The notes below the pieces were generated by a model. That model was not told the DNA's origin. It saw nothing but the letters and a program-made list of their open reading frames with translations, and did no database searches. Positions 12,501-21,666 of a stretch of DNA of 64,000 nt are shown one piece after another; the stretch's first letter is position 1, and every line of letters begins with the position of its first letter. The stretch is from Aphis gossypii. Taxonomy: Eukaryota > Arthropoda > Insecta > Hemiptera > Aphididae. Where the stretch lies: assembly GCF_020184175.1 (NCBI RefSeq), contig NC_065531.1:23705213-23769212 (forward strand), written 5' to 3'. The position numbers and the translations under genes are program-made.

Positions 12501-15500
12501 GCTGGCAACTTCCATGACTTCAGTTGGGAGACGTGAGCAGTCGTTGCGAACCGACTGCCTTTCCTTGTGTTCAGCTCAGTCACCCTGTAGACATCAGAAG
12601 ACAGCACTTCAGTCACCACCAATGGCCCTCGGTACTTGTCTTGCATCTTAGTTGACTCTCCTGTACAGTTAGGCGCCCTCCTCATTACAACTACTTCCCC
12701 TACAGTGTAGTGTATATTGTTATGACGGTGTAAGTCGTAAACCGTCTTCCTCCTTGCGTTCTCCAACTCCATATTTTCACGAACTCTGGCTTGAAGTTCT
12801 TCGGGCGGTGTCCAATCATCTTTAGTCGCAGAGAGAGCAAGCAGAGCTCCCTGTTCAAACCTGGAACGATACCCGTGGAGCATCTCGAACGGATTCTTAC
12901 CCGTCACTTTGGTCTCGCTGTTGTTAAGTAAGCGCTGGACTTCTGGTAACATCTTGGCCCACTTACTGCCAGCCCCTCCCATAGTCATCAGTGTAGCCAT
13001 CACTACACTATGGGTCCTCTCTACCTGTCCATTGGCTTGAGGATGTCGCGACGACGTCCACACCAACTTGATCCCCTGTACAGTGCAATAGTCTTCAAAC
13101 GCACCAGATGTATAGCACGTTCCACGGTCGGTGATCAGCCTTCCAGGCAATCCATACTCCTTCACAAACTGCTGCACACACCTTATCAGCGGCTCAGATC
13201 TGGTATTAGGCACAGCATACAGTGTTACATATTTGGTCATGTTGTCTACCAAGACTAAAATGTATTTTAGTCCACCAGGAGCTGTTATGAAGGGTCCAAC
13301 ATGATCCATGTGTACCGTTCCAAACGGTCTTTTCCCAATAGGTATGGGATGCAACAGACCAGGGCGTTTACCTCTAGGCACACGGGTTAGCAAGCACTCA
13401 AAACATGACCAGATGTGCATCTTCACGTACCTTTTCATGTCGGGAAACCAAAAGTCTTGCAGCAGATTCGCCATCGTGCGATCCACAGCCGGGTGTCCAC
13501 TCAGATCATGTGCTGTTACCACCAGACTTTTCCTCATTGACTTTGGCATAACAAACAACAGTTTGCCCTTGAACTTTCGGTATAACAGTTGGTCCCTCAC
13601 TAAATAAGACAAGCCTAATCCTTTGTTGGGGCTCTCCTCGACCATCCTCTTAATGTGTGCCACATCACTGTCAGCTGTTTGGCACATCATCACACGTTCT
13701 TCCAGCGTTATCAACACACAAACGGTCTGTCGGTCGGCTAGTGCTGCGTCTAGGGACTCTTCGCCTCCCACCGGGGCTCTAGACAAGGCATCCACATGTG
13801 CCATACGCACTCCAGGTCGATACTTCACCTCAAAATCATATTCCTGCAAGGCGTCATACCACCCTGCGACTTGGGCATTGACACTTTTGCTGCTGTTAAG
13901 GTAAGTAAGGGCTTGACAATCAGTGTAAACTGTAAACTTTATCCCCAAGAGAAATTGCCTTAGTTTATTGACTGCCCATACTACACACAATAACTCTAAC
14001 TTGCTGGAGTGGTATTGCGTCTCAGCATCACTGGTCTTTCTACTCGCACAATAAACCAGCTTGAGAGGGTCGCCTTCCACCGACGACTGTAATAGCATTG
14101 CCCCGAGACCCAGCGCGCTCGCATCGGTATGGAGCTCTGTACATACGGCCTCTTTTCTAAACATGGTTTGGACCGTGTCACTAGTCAGATTCCGACGTAG
14201 CGAGTCAAACGCCACCTGCTGCTCCTCAGTCCACTTCGCCTCGCCACGCATCAGACGAGTCAACGGTTCCGCTACAACCGCATATTTGTTGACGAACCGC
14301 CGGAAGAATCCAGTAAGTCCCAGAAACCTCCGAACTTCGTGAACGTCCTTGGGAACTGGATATTCTTCAATGGCACGCACCTTTTCTGTTCCTGGCCGTA
14401 TTTTGCCATTTTCAATAACAAACCCAAGAAAGTTGATCTGTTTAGCGCCGAACGAGCACTTTGAGGGCTTCAAAGTCAGCTGCGCCTCGCATATTTTCTC
14501 CAATACGGCTCGCAAATTGGTCAGCAACTCCGTCCAGTTCTTCCCATCCACCACCATATCATCAAGGTAATTCCGTACGTGGAGCCCTTGCAGAGGACTT
14601 AGCACTCGTTGCATAAGTCGGGTAAATTCCGCAACAGCTCCCGACAGTCCAAATGGCATTCTGTTGAACTCACCCGTTGTGTCTGCTGTAATAAAAGCCG
14701 TTTTTTTGGAAGCTTCTTTCGTCAAGGGAATTTGCAAATATCCGCTTGCCAAATCAAGTTGAGCAAACAGCCGACTGTCTGCTAATGACTCCAACTGCTC
14801 CATCATGTCAGGCAATGGGTAGTGTTGTCGAATCGTTTGTTTATTCAGACGACGATAGTCGACGCACAGTCTGTTCTTACCTGTCTGCTTGACTAGAAGC
14901 ACGGGACTCGCATAGGGCGAAGTCGTCTCACTCACCACACCACATCTTTTCCAGTCCGAGACTATCCTATGAATCTCCTCACGGTCCGCTTGCGTCGTCT
15001 TGTACGGTCGACAGACGACTGGCAAACTACCGGGTATCTCCCTTTTATCGACACTCATCATCGGAGTACATCCAAGTTCATCGAGGTTCTTGGCAAAACA
15101 GCTTCGGTACTCGTTAACGAGGGCTAGGAGGTCGTCTCGTTCCTCTGAAGTGGCTTCTGCGTTGACAAACTCGAAGTCGCTCAATTCCAAAGCCTGCCGG
15201 GTCGGTGGGATGTGGTCAACTTCCACGACCTGCAAATAGTTGGCCTCCTTGGCATGACTGGTAACTCCAACTGCCATACTGTCCATACCGACCTCCGCGT
15301 TGTAGATGTATAGACGCCCATGAGCCTTATGGTAGGCCACTGACGGGTGGTCCAACCACGACCGTCCGACAATCATATCCGGGGCCTGGACCGCGTCCGG
15401 CACCACGAGTAACAAGACCTTCCCTGGGTTTACTCCGTCAAGTACTACATGGGTTTCAACTTCGCCTACGGCACTCACCGACGGAACGGTCGTACTTCCG

Positions 15501-18500
15501 ATCCCGTAAAGTGGACGTGAGGACGGCTTCACACGTAAGTCACACCGTATCGCGACGCTCGCCTTAATGAGCGAATGGTGACTACCCGTATCGAGCAACA
15601 CTTCCACTTCTCTATCGTTTACTAGCCCAACCTTCTTATACGGATGGCTCGACGCCACAGGTCTCACCTCCGCAAAGTTCGTGTGGCCTCTCTCCGGGCA
15701 GTTAGGTCGAATATGCCCTTCCACTCCGCAAGCAAAACACACGGTTTTTCGACTCGCCTTGTCTGGACAGTCGCGTGACAAATGACCCGTTTTCTTGCAC
15801 ACCCAACAACTGGCGAGGGACACCTCGCAGTTCGACCCACTCGTCTCCACGACAGACTTATCTAACTTTTTCCATTTATTAGGACTCGCCTTCTCTTCCA
15901 CCCGTTTCCTAGGTAGCTGACGAACAGGTGTAACTCTCGTGTTTTGCGGAACAGCATACTTTGGTGTAATTGCCGAAGCGTGCAAAGACGACATGCGTTC
16001 CCAATCGAGCAGATCACCCAGCAACTCTTCTTCGTCTGCGTGCTTCCGCCCGACGGCGTACAGAGCCATTTCTCTGGACCTCAGTCCGCGCAGGACGTAG
16101 TCTTTAGACACTCCGAAACTATGTCCGATACCCCGGCACATGCGAAGTTTGGGCTGTATATACGATATGAGCGTTTCGGTAGATCCTTGTTTCCGTGCAC
16201 GCATCTCATCTTCGCGGTCGGCCGCACACGCTTCACGCACAAATACGAGTCGGAATTTCCTCTCTAGTTCTTTCCAATCAGAAAAATCACGGCCCGTAAA
16301 CCAGTCTTTGGCCGGACCGGTTAAATGCATACGGACGTACTGCAACACGTATTCGAACGGCCATCGATTTAGAGTCGTCATCCCTCTTATCTCTTCCAAC
16401 CAATCTTCAGCCTGCAGCGGAGACTCGTCTCCAGTGAATGTAGTCATTGCCCGGCTCAGGTCGGGGACTACCCGGTACTCCGGCCGCATCGTCGGAGTCG
16501 CTACAACAACGGGCGCGTCAACTTGCTCGGGTCCATCCGCAACACTGATTAATTTCCGTAGCGTCTCTACTTCAGCTTGTAAAGCCAACGACTCGTCGTT
16601 CTTCCGCCTGAGCTGCGCAACGAGATTCACCAATTCAACATACGACGGAGCTTTGATACCCGTCGGTTCCGCGGGCTTATCGTCGTCCATGTTATCAGCC
16701 GTACTTATCAAATCGGTTCACTACACAACGCGATTTTTGATAAGCACGCTATCAGACATCACCGCTAACCAGGTATCGTTATCGCGGTATACCGGTCACA
16801 AGCATGGAACACGTTCTTCGTCCGCTAGTTGCGATGGAACAAGCTAACCTCAAACCACTCGAAACTGCCGCGTAACTTTAAACGGTAGCCAAAAACACGC
16901 GGTCCGTCGGTTATTATTTTCGAATTTCGAAACTACCCGTAACTTTTGACTTCCCGAATTCTGCTTTCGGCAAACTCACGCACGAAAGCGTATTCGGTAA
17001 CACGTATCGTAACGTATCGCACTAATAACAATGCCGTTTGGCCCCGAAACGCACTACGTTCTTTACGGAACAAATCCCACTTCTGATAATATAATAGTAT
17101 GTTAACTATTCGCCGTCATCGCATAAATAAATTATAAAACAACAACCTTTTGGTCTTTAACAATACGTTTATTACAAAGACTAACAAACACATTAAGAAA
17201 ATATAACATAAGGAAAACGCGTAGCCGAAGTTACACACTCTACGCCACGACACTACTGCTGCCACCGAGAGAACGCTACTCTCTAGCTCCACTCGGCCCC
17301 TTCCACGTCTCAGGGGACGGTCCCGCGTAGGCAAGACCGACCCGCTATCTAGGGGAGTTTACACAAATTTTAACTAAATAAAAAGATAATTGTCAAATGT
17401 CAGCCAATGGCCACCACTGCGGAGGCTTAATTTAATAACAAAAAAAACATAAATAAAAACGTTCATTCAAAAAAATTAAAAACTTAAAAACTAATGATAA
17501 AAAATTTTATTTCAACCAGAAATTATACAAAAAGATTAGTAGATTTTAAAATAATTAGTGTTATTTGATAAAAGAATCAGCTAGTATCCAGCAGTTAATT
17601 CATTATATTATACTAATATTTTTTAAGTGATATAGAAATAAATCCTTTATAAGTGAGTTTTTGAATTAATAAATAAGTAATAAAATTATTCAAACAAAAA
17701 TATTTTTAAAAAATAAGAAATACCTAAATAAATCAGTTCTTACCATCAAATGTTTTTAGTTAACACCAAAAAATTGGAAAAAGCACGTAAGGCAATTAAT
17801 GAGCAGGTATTAAAGGATACTCAATTGAAGGTTACCGAATTGACTACATCAGTGGAAATATGGAAAAGACGTAGTAAAGCATTGGATGTAGAAATCACTG
17901 TCTTAAGAATACAAATTCAAAAATTATTATCCAAGTCTGAATCAGACAACCAACTTATTGATCAATTAAAAGTATTGTTAACATATTATAATAAATCTAG
18001 TATATATTCATTACTATTAATTGTTCTATATGTTTATAGGCAGAGTTAGGTAAAAATAATATGCAACGGCTTAAAACTAAGGACTCTGTAACAAAACTTG
18101 AAGAATCAATTGCATTGCTACAGTTGAAATATGATAAAGTTTGTTTAAATATAGATAAAGTACTAATATGATTAAAAAAAAAAAACAATTACAGGCGGAA
18201 AAAATTATTGAACAGCAATCATTTAATTTGAGGGATAGAGATATGAGAATATCTCATTTAGAATCAAAAATACTAAAGAATAATGATACAACTAAGTAAT
18301 AATTATAGTAAAGACATATATGATAATATATTAAGTACTAAATACTAAATTACAATTTTACAGAGATCATAAAGATATCAGTTCAATAGACTTTATGGAG
18401 CCTAAAGAAATTTTTGTTAAGGTAAAATTTAATACCAAATGAATAATATAATTTTGAGATTATAATATAGTTTTATTAAATAGAAATTAAATGGATTCGA

Positions 18501-18983
18501 AAACAAACAACTACTGAATCTATTATGCATAGCTCATAATAAAATTTGTGAACACGTTCTAGATGCTGTTGATTTTAAAGTAAGTATATCAGAATTAAAA
18601 ATTTTATTATATTAACAGAATAATTTATTTAACAGAATAAATATTTAACGGAAAACCTAAAATTCCAAAAATTTAAATCAAAGATGGGTTACTTGAGTTC
18701 ATCAACATTATTTAACAAAAGATCAAAATCTAAATATCACTTTAAAAATGAATTAAATGCGAATGAGAAATTATTAGAATTACAGAATAAGTAACACTTT
18801 ATAGATAATAATAATAACCAAGATTATAATGAATACTATTTTAAAACATTCAGACTAGAACTGGTAGAAGAGGAGCGTGCTGCTTTTAAAGATAGATTGG
18901 ACACTCTCATAATGTTGAATAAAGAAAATGTACATACATTTACCCGATCATTAAACAATATGAAACAGCAGTTAATACATTAA
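3547..18983 (+). CDS. Multi-exon coiled-coil protein gene (12 exons, about 490 aa)
   Basis: Exons read from splice sites: 3547-3663, 3745-3822, 3880-4012, 4087-4208, 4278-4449, 17760-17971, 18040-18138, 18195-18295, 18364-18421, 18484-18579, 18636-18790, 18854-18983. Every intron has GT-AG ends, every phase joins in frame, and the sum is 1473 coding bases ending in TAA at 18981. The product is rich in Lys, Glu, Asn, Gln and Leu with long heptad-like stretches, no signal peptide and no membrane segment. Exon 5 holds the most conserved-looking block (GDPAVMKTVL, then NYIGRAQKI). The pattern recalls CCDC13-like centrosomal/ciliary coiled-coil proteins, but that name is a guess. Most introns are 55-81 bp; intron 5 is 13,310 bp and full of transposons, yet the phase (1) is preserved across it. 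The gene is probably functional. An alternative stop in exon 11 (18792) would apply only if its last donor were skipped. Confidence 0.75.
4487..5157 (-). repeat. 3' LTR of errantivirus-like element
   Basis: 671 bp, same sequence as 8274-8944. The internal duplication is visible at about 4545-4605 and 4645-4705. A purine-rich minus-strand stretch just inside (about 5158-5166, AACGGGGAC-like) is a candidate polypurine tract. Confidence 0.8.
5158..6536 (-). other. 3' untranslated/remnant part of the errantivirus-like element
   Basis: T-rich on the plus strand (purine-rich on the element strand), with many short homopolymers. A Lys-rich 63-codon frame at 6206-6397 (minus) is highly basic and low complexity; I cannot call it a gene. 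Nothing else is recognisable. Confidence 0.4.
6537..7061 (-). pseudogene. Gag-envelope fusion ORF left by internal deletion
   Basis: The first 22 or so of 174 residues carry a gag-like segment (SFSGQGDIKTF). The text then changes to an envelope-like C-terminal ectodomain (paired-Cys text NYELL... after LPC), followed by a strong membrane segment at about residues 138-158 (LTIAIVFLAF core) and a short Pro-rich cytoplasmic tail. This fits the membrane-proximal end of an insect errantivirus envelope, but the fusion machinery and attachment regions are missing. The pol region and most of env appear deleted between the two parts. Non-functional as an envelope. Confidence 0.55.
7148..7711 (-). pseudogene. 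Gag N-terminal region of the errantivirus-like element
   Basis: A 187-residue open frame starts with ATG at 7711, after a 560-bp leader that follows the primer site. Residues about 25-52 look like a SAP-type helix-turn-helix (basic, LxxRLxxYY pattern); the rest is Asn/Ser/Lys-rich. The frame stops at 7148. A second frame stays open through the same end and continues gag-like sequence into the next entry, so a one-base shift (decay, or a frameshift site) occurs near 7150-7210. The gag assignment is inferred from position and from the following FSGQGDIKTF-type text. Confidence 0.55.
7712..8255 (-). other. 5' leader of the errantivirus-like element
   Basis: Lies between the primer site and the gag ATG. 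Open frames here in either strand (7960-8352) are low quality and have no family resemblance. No further feature seen. Confidence 0.4.
8256..8270 (-). promoter_or_regulatory. Primer-binding site
   Basis: The minus strand reads TGGCGCCCAACGGGG three bases from the right LTR. TGGCGCC... sites are typical of Ty3/Gypsy and errantivirus-type elements. It fixes the element's orientation. Confidence 0.7.
8274..8944 (-). repeat. 5' LTR of errantivirus-like element
   Basis: 671 bp, begins TGTGGTATACC on the plus strand and ends ACGACA. It contains a 100-bp-period duplication (a block starting near CTAGTTAATGACAC occurs twice with small differences). It appears identical to the left copy. Confidence 0.8.
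8949..10037. other. Intron sequence with a possible hAT end
   Basis: AT-rich intron DNA. At about 9715-9900 it carries runs of G and C and ends TACGCCACTG, the mirror of hAT-type CAGTGGCGTA termini. No partner end or 8-bp duplication was found, so this is at most a truncated copy. Confidence 0.3.
10042..10305 (-). repeat. 3' LTR of Gypsy element
   Basis: 264 bp, partner of 17100-17363. Confidence 0.85.
11078..11472 (+). pseudogene. Helitron Pif1-like helicase, C-terminal remnant
   Basis: Broken across frames. The clearest part (about 11249-11420) carries the superfamily 1 helicase text VMTINKSQGQS and the following YITCSRVSS block, the conserved C-terminal end of Helitron/Pif1 helicases. 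Several stops and shifts; no Rep domain. The gene is on the strand expected from the Helitron termini. Confidence 0.65.
12099..12111 (+). other. Helitron 3' hairpin
   Basis: TCACCTGAGGTGA forms a 5-bp stem with a 3-base loop about 34 bases before the CTAG terminus. A hairpin near the 3' end is usual for Helitrons, though here it lies somewhat further in. Confidence 0.45.
12281..16711 (-). CDS. Gypsy gag-pol polyprotein (1476 aa)
   Basis: A single uninterrupted frame. In order: gag with a coiled N-terminus and a capsid-like region (about 1-290); two CCHC zinc knuckles at about 302-335 (CWVCKKTGHLSRDC and CFACGVEGHIRPNC); aspartic protease near 371 (LLDTGSH); reverse transcriptase around 560-760 with YLDD at about 717; RNase H from about 862 (HTDAS); an HHCC zinc domain and a DDE integrase core (Asp of MDH near 1136, Asp of TDRG near 1194, Glu of VERT near 1230). 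All these catalytic residues are present. Gag and pol share one frame with no stop or shift. Probably competent for retrotransposition, but the 3' region carries a Helitron. GC content is clearly higher than the surrounding intron. Confidence 0.92.
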   Translation of the reverse strand: MISTADNMDDDKPAEPTGIKAPSYVELVNLVAQLRRKNDESLALQAEVETLRKLISVADGPEQVDAPVVVATPTMRPEYRVVPDLSRAMTTFTGDESPLQAEDWLEEIRGMTTLNRWPFEYVLQYVRMHLTGPAKDWFTGRDFSDWKELERKFRLVFVREACAADREDEMRARKQGSTETLISYIQPKLRMCRGIGHSFGVSKDYVLRGLRSREMALYAVGRKHADEEELLGDLLDWERMSSLHASAITPKYAVPQNTRVTPVRQLPRKRVEEKASPNKWKKLDKSVVETSGSNCEVSLASCWVCKKTGHLSRDCPDKASRKTVCFACGVEGHIRPNCPERGHTNFAEVRPVASSHPYKKVGLVNDREVEVLLDTGSHHSLIKASVAIRCDLRVKPSSRPLYGIGSTTVPSVSAVGEVETHVVLDGVNPGKVLLLVVPDAVQAPDMIVGRSWLDHPSVAYHKAHGRLYIYNAEVGMDSMAVGVTSHAKEANYLQVVEVDHIPPTRQALELSDFEFVNAEATSEERDDLLALVNEYRSCFAKNLDELGCTPMMSVDKREIPGSLPVVCRPYKTTQADREEIHRIVSDWKRCGVVSETTSPYASPVLLVKQTGKNRLCVDYRRLNKQTIRQHYPLPDMMEQLESLADSRLFAQLDLASGYLQIPLTKEASKKTAFITADTTGEFNRMPFGLSGAVAEFTRLMQRVLSPLQGLHVRNYLDDMVVDGKNWTELLTNLRAVLEKICEAQLTLKPSKCSFGAKQINFLGFVIENGKIRPGTEKVRAIEEYPVPKDVHEVRRFLGLTGFFRRFVNKYAVVAEPLTRLMRGEAKWTEEQQVAFDSLRRNLTSDTVQTMFRKEAVCTELHTDASALGLGAMLLQSSVEGDPLKLVYCASRKTSDAETQYHSSKLELLCVVWAVNKLRQFLLGIKFTVYTDCQALTYLNSSKSVNAQVAGWYDALQEYDFEVKYRPGVRMAHVDALSRAPVGGEESLDAALADRQTVCVLITLEERVMMCQTADSDVAHIKRMVEESPNKGLGLSYLVRDQLLYRKFKGKLLFVMPKSMRKSLVVTAHDLSGHPAVDRTMANLLQDFWFPDMKRYVKMHIWSCFECLLTRVPRGKRPGLLHPIPIGKRPFGTVHMDHVGPFITAPGGLKYILVLVDNMTKYVTLYAVPNTRSEPLIRCVQQFVKEYGLPGRLITDRGTCYTSGAFEDYCTVQGIKLVWTSSRHPQANGQVERTHSVVMATLMTMGGAGSKWAKMLPEVQRLLNNSETKVTGKNPFEMLHGYRSRFEQGALLALSATKDDWTPPEELQARVRENMELENARRKTVYDLHRHNNIHYTVGEVVVMRRAPNCTGESTKMQDKYRGPLVVTEVLSSDVYRVTELNTRKGSRFATTAHVSQLKSWKLPADDEVEGDQGKPETELLSDGEEERELGDLETGVPIIEDQPDSQMPDTPGTPIPDDRRSRRVVRKPAWMRDYTW
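16712..17099 (-). other. Gypsy 5' leader
   Basis: Between the right LTR and the gag ATG; candidate primer site next to the LTR. Antisense open frames here and through the gag-pol are shadows. Confidence 0.5.
17100..17363 (-). repeat. 5' LTR of Gypsy element
   Basis: 264 bp with TG...CA ends. Differs from the left copy at least at two sites in the GC-rich centre. Confidence 0.85.
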
Positions 18984-19005
18984 ATGGAATACTAAATTGA
19001 ATATA

Positions 19006-19412
19006 TTTACACAATGAACCCGGTGTAGTACTCACTAACCTGTATTCGCTGGGCGATAAATACAAAAACGGATATTCGACTGGTATGTGATTCAACGAAG
19101 TTGTTCCACGTGCAATCCTTTTACTGTAGTAGATAAGTCCAACATTTTCCAAGCCAATCCGTATGATATAAATGAATGACATTTTTTGAATACCATAGTA
19201 TAGGCTGTTGTAATGTGATTGGGTCTAGGTAATACAGCATTTTCAGGACTGGGATTTCCCGTATCGCTGTCAGAAGCAGTGGCGCTAGCAGTACCAGGTA
19301 AAACCATATTGGATTTCTTGCTAAAGGAAGCACCCGCTGGGGAATCAGCAGCCCTCTTGGACGACGATGTAGGAGTTTCCATATTATTACCGCTAGTTGA
19401 AAAATTATTATC
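19006..19412 (-). repeat. Left arm of VP inverted repeat
   Basis: About 407 bp on the minus strand, nearly identical to 19985-20388 on the plus strand (continued by TAAA after the MITE at 21675). Differences seen: one deleted base in the left arm (GTGGAACAAC against GTGGTAACAAC) and TTGG against TTGA. Spacer 572 bp. Confidence 0.85.
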
Positions 19413-19546
19413 GAAGTTATCGACGTGCTGGTGATCAGTACGCAATTGTCCGTTTGAGTCAGTGTTATTTGTTGATTTTGCTGGGGTATCAGGTGGTTCT
19501 TCATTACCCTTGGACTCTGCTCCTTGTGCGGCGTTGTCCTTTTGTT

Positions 19547-19608
19547 CTACGAAAAAATGTGTTAGATTATATTGGATAAATGTATAATGGAGTATAACGC
19601 ATGCTTAC
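19547..19608 (-). other. Putative spliced intron in densovirus VP
   Basis: On the minus strand GTAAGC...TTTTCGTAG, 62 bp. Without removal the PLA2 frame runs into a stop; with it the frame joins the Ser/Thr-rich linker. Aphid densovirus capsid transcripts may be spliced, but this call is sequence inference only. Confidence 0.5.
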
Positions 19609-19984
19609 CCGGTTCTACACGACCGCACTGTGGATATATTGCACTATTATTGCCGGTTATGGCTTCGTGTGTACGTTCTGCAATGTTTTTGAGTCCGAGG
19701 CCAACAATGGTGGCAAAGTTACCATAGTATTTATCGGTAGTGTTCATTGCTGCCAATATTGATTTTTTATCCGCCTCCCATACCTGATCTTTTGTCGGGT
19801 TGGTCATATTGTTATAATCGACATCGTGTTGGAACGTGACTTTATCCATTTCTGTCCTAGGCAACGAACATCCGATAAACTTATTGTTCGCGTCATATAA
19901 CTTATTACCCGGTCCTGTATATTAACTTCCAAACCACGTGATACCACCATTATCACATGCTGCCTCTTGATTATGAATTTATAT

Positions 19985-20388
19985 GATAATAATTTTTCAA
20001 CTAGCGGTAATAATATGGAAACTCCTACATCGTCGTCCAAGAGGGCTGCTGATTCCCCAGCGGGTGCTTCCTTTAGCAAGAAATCCAATATGGTTTTACC
20101 TGGTACTGCTAGCGCCACTGCTTCTGACAGCGATACGGGAAATCCCAGTCCTGAAAATGCTGTATTACCTAGACCCAATCACATTACAACAGCCTATACT
20201 ATGGTATTCAAAAAATGTCATTCATTTATATCATACGGATTGGCTTGAAAAATGTTGGACTTATCTACTACAGTAAAAGGATTGCACGTGGTAACAACTT
20301 CGTTGAATCACATACCGGTCGAATATCCGTTTTTGTATTTATCGCCCAGCGAATACAGGTTAGTGAGTACTACACCGGGTTCATTGTG
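19985..20388 (+). repeat. Right arm of VP inverted repeat
   Basis: Plus-strand partner of 19006-19412. It starts at GATAATAATTTTTCAAC and runs to the TSD of the hAT MITE at 20389. Confidence 0.85.
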
Positions 20389-21666
20389 TAGAGATGTGTT
20401 GTTCGCGAACGAACGGATCGCATTGAACGGGTCAAAGTAGTGAACGAGACCGATCCGGATCGCCGAATGACCTTTATTCGGGTTGCCAAATATCGTTCGT
20501 TTTTTTTTACATCTGAATACCTAGGTACACTGTATGTCTTGAATGTGATAACAATCGAATCGATCGTGATAATATAGAATAAATATTACACAATATTAGT
20601 AGTTATGCATTAATTTTAGAGTATGCAATAGTCAATACATATAATTAATAAAAAGTCAATAATACAATACATTTTTACACAATGATTACACAATATTAGT
20701 AAGTTATGCATTATATTTAGAGTATGCAAAAGTCAATAGATATAAGTAATAAAAAGTCAATAATACAATACAGTTTTACATATTATGATTAAGGAATAAT
20801 ATTTGCGAAATTTTAGATTTAGAAAGTTCAAACCAACAATGATAAGATCACGGATATAGATAATGACATAGATAATGTTATGCCGTATCCATATGTTTAA
20901 TATCTATGGTTCTGTGGTGATACGGTTATCACCACTACACCGCGGACGCAGTGTCGCGGTGTTTATCGTCGCCGCGTTAGCGCACAATTATTGTATCATT
21001 TTATTATCGTATTATTGTGTTATTATATTATTATATTATTGTGTTTTATCTATGTATGTGCATTTTAGCGACGCGCGATCTCGCGTTTCCCCCCGCCAGC
21101 CCGTACGAGCGACCGTCCGCTATAATTCTCGGTTCGTTACGGCCGTTACGCGGAATTCGCGGTTCCTTTTTTGGCACTTCTTTTTCGACGTCCGAACCGT
21201 CAAGTTCGACAAGCTCCGGGCTGTTTCTTTTTGCGGGTTATCGACCGACTCTCCGGTATAACCTCGCGCGCCGACGATCTACGTTAGTTTTTTGTAACTC
21301 GCACGTACGCGTCTCTAATATCTTTTGTTACTTATTGATATTGTGTATTTTTATTATTTGCGTGTTGTTAATAAATCGTTTTTCGTACACTCGAAATTTC
21401 TCGGGTACCTTTATTTCACGCTCCCGTCCTTCTTTCAGACAACGCTTTTTTCTTGACCTACGCGCGGCCAACAGGCGCGTAAGTTGCTGGCTGATAGTGC
21501 GTCAACAGTGACCACTATCACCACAGTTCCTATGCACCCCCACCCTAGACTTGCCACTGCTGAAAAAACGAACGAATACTATTGAACGAATCACACGAAC
21601 GGGTCTTTTGGAAGATCCGATCCGAATGAACCGGATCGTTTAATTGACCCGTTTTGCACACCTCTA
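20389..21666 (+). mobile_element. hAT-type MITE A (with nested solo LTR)
   Basis: TIRs TAGAGATGTG and CACACCTCTA; 8-bp TSD TCATTGTG at 20381-20388 and 21667-21674. Without the solo LTR it is about 660 bp and matches MITE B in opposite orientation. No transposase gene. Interrupts the densovirus VP. Confidence 0.85.
20913..21525 (+). mobile_element. Solo LTR (613 bp) inside MITE A
   Basis: Ends TGTGGTGATA...TATCACCACA; 4-bp TSD GTTC at 20909-20912 and 21526-21529. The uninterrupted site is visible in MITE B, which confirms the borders. GC-rich against its surroundings; an AATAAA near 21370 suggests plus orientation. Open frames inside (20875-21511) are not genes. Confidence 0.8.

Larger units (their letters stand above)
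10042..17363 (-). mobile_element. Ty3/Gypsy retrotransposon with intact gag-pol
   Basis: 264-bp LTRs at 10042-10305 and 17100-17363 begin TGTTAAC and end TTTACA; the 4-bp TSD CAAA lies at 10038-10041 and 17364-17367. The element reads right to left: right LTR, short leader with a candidate primer site (TTATCAGAAGTGGGA near 17073-17093 on the minus strand), one long gag-pol frame, then a repeat-containing 3' region interrupted by a Helitron. At least two substitutions separate the LTRs, so it is somewhat older than the element at 4487-8944 but still young. Antisense to the host gene. Confidence 0.85.
19006..19921 (-). pseudogene. Endogenous densovirus VP, partial minus-strand copy with PLA2 domain
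   Basis: Minus-strand coding text begins at about 19921 inside a phospholipase A2 domain: the calcium-loop text GPGN and the catalytic HDVDY (HDxxY) are visible. It then passes a 62-bp GT-AG intron-like interval (19547-19608) that restores frame, and continues through a Ser/Thr-rich linker into the start of the capsid region. The copy ends at 19006, 22 bp after the host stop codon. Breaks: N-terminus missing upstream of the PLA2 loop, a one-base deletion near 19100 that shifts frame, and truncation at 19006. PLA2 domains in minor capsid proteins are a known parvovirus trait; the intron is an inference. Confidence 0.75.

Noticed and set aside
13010..16847. Plus-strand open frames of 70-235 codons
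   Set aside because: All lie antisense to the intact gag-pol and have no protein-like motifs; they follow from its codon use and GC content.
19121..19504. Overlapping frames within the VP inverted repeat (also 19219-19434, 19804-20178, 19983-20276)
   Set aside because: Off-frame or antisense shadows of the VP coding sequence; the repeated shadows arise from the inverted copies.
20875..21511. Two GC-rich frames (128 and 164 codons)
   Set aside because: They fall within the solo LTR and the MITE edge and show no domain; the TSD and empty site explain the sequence.
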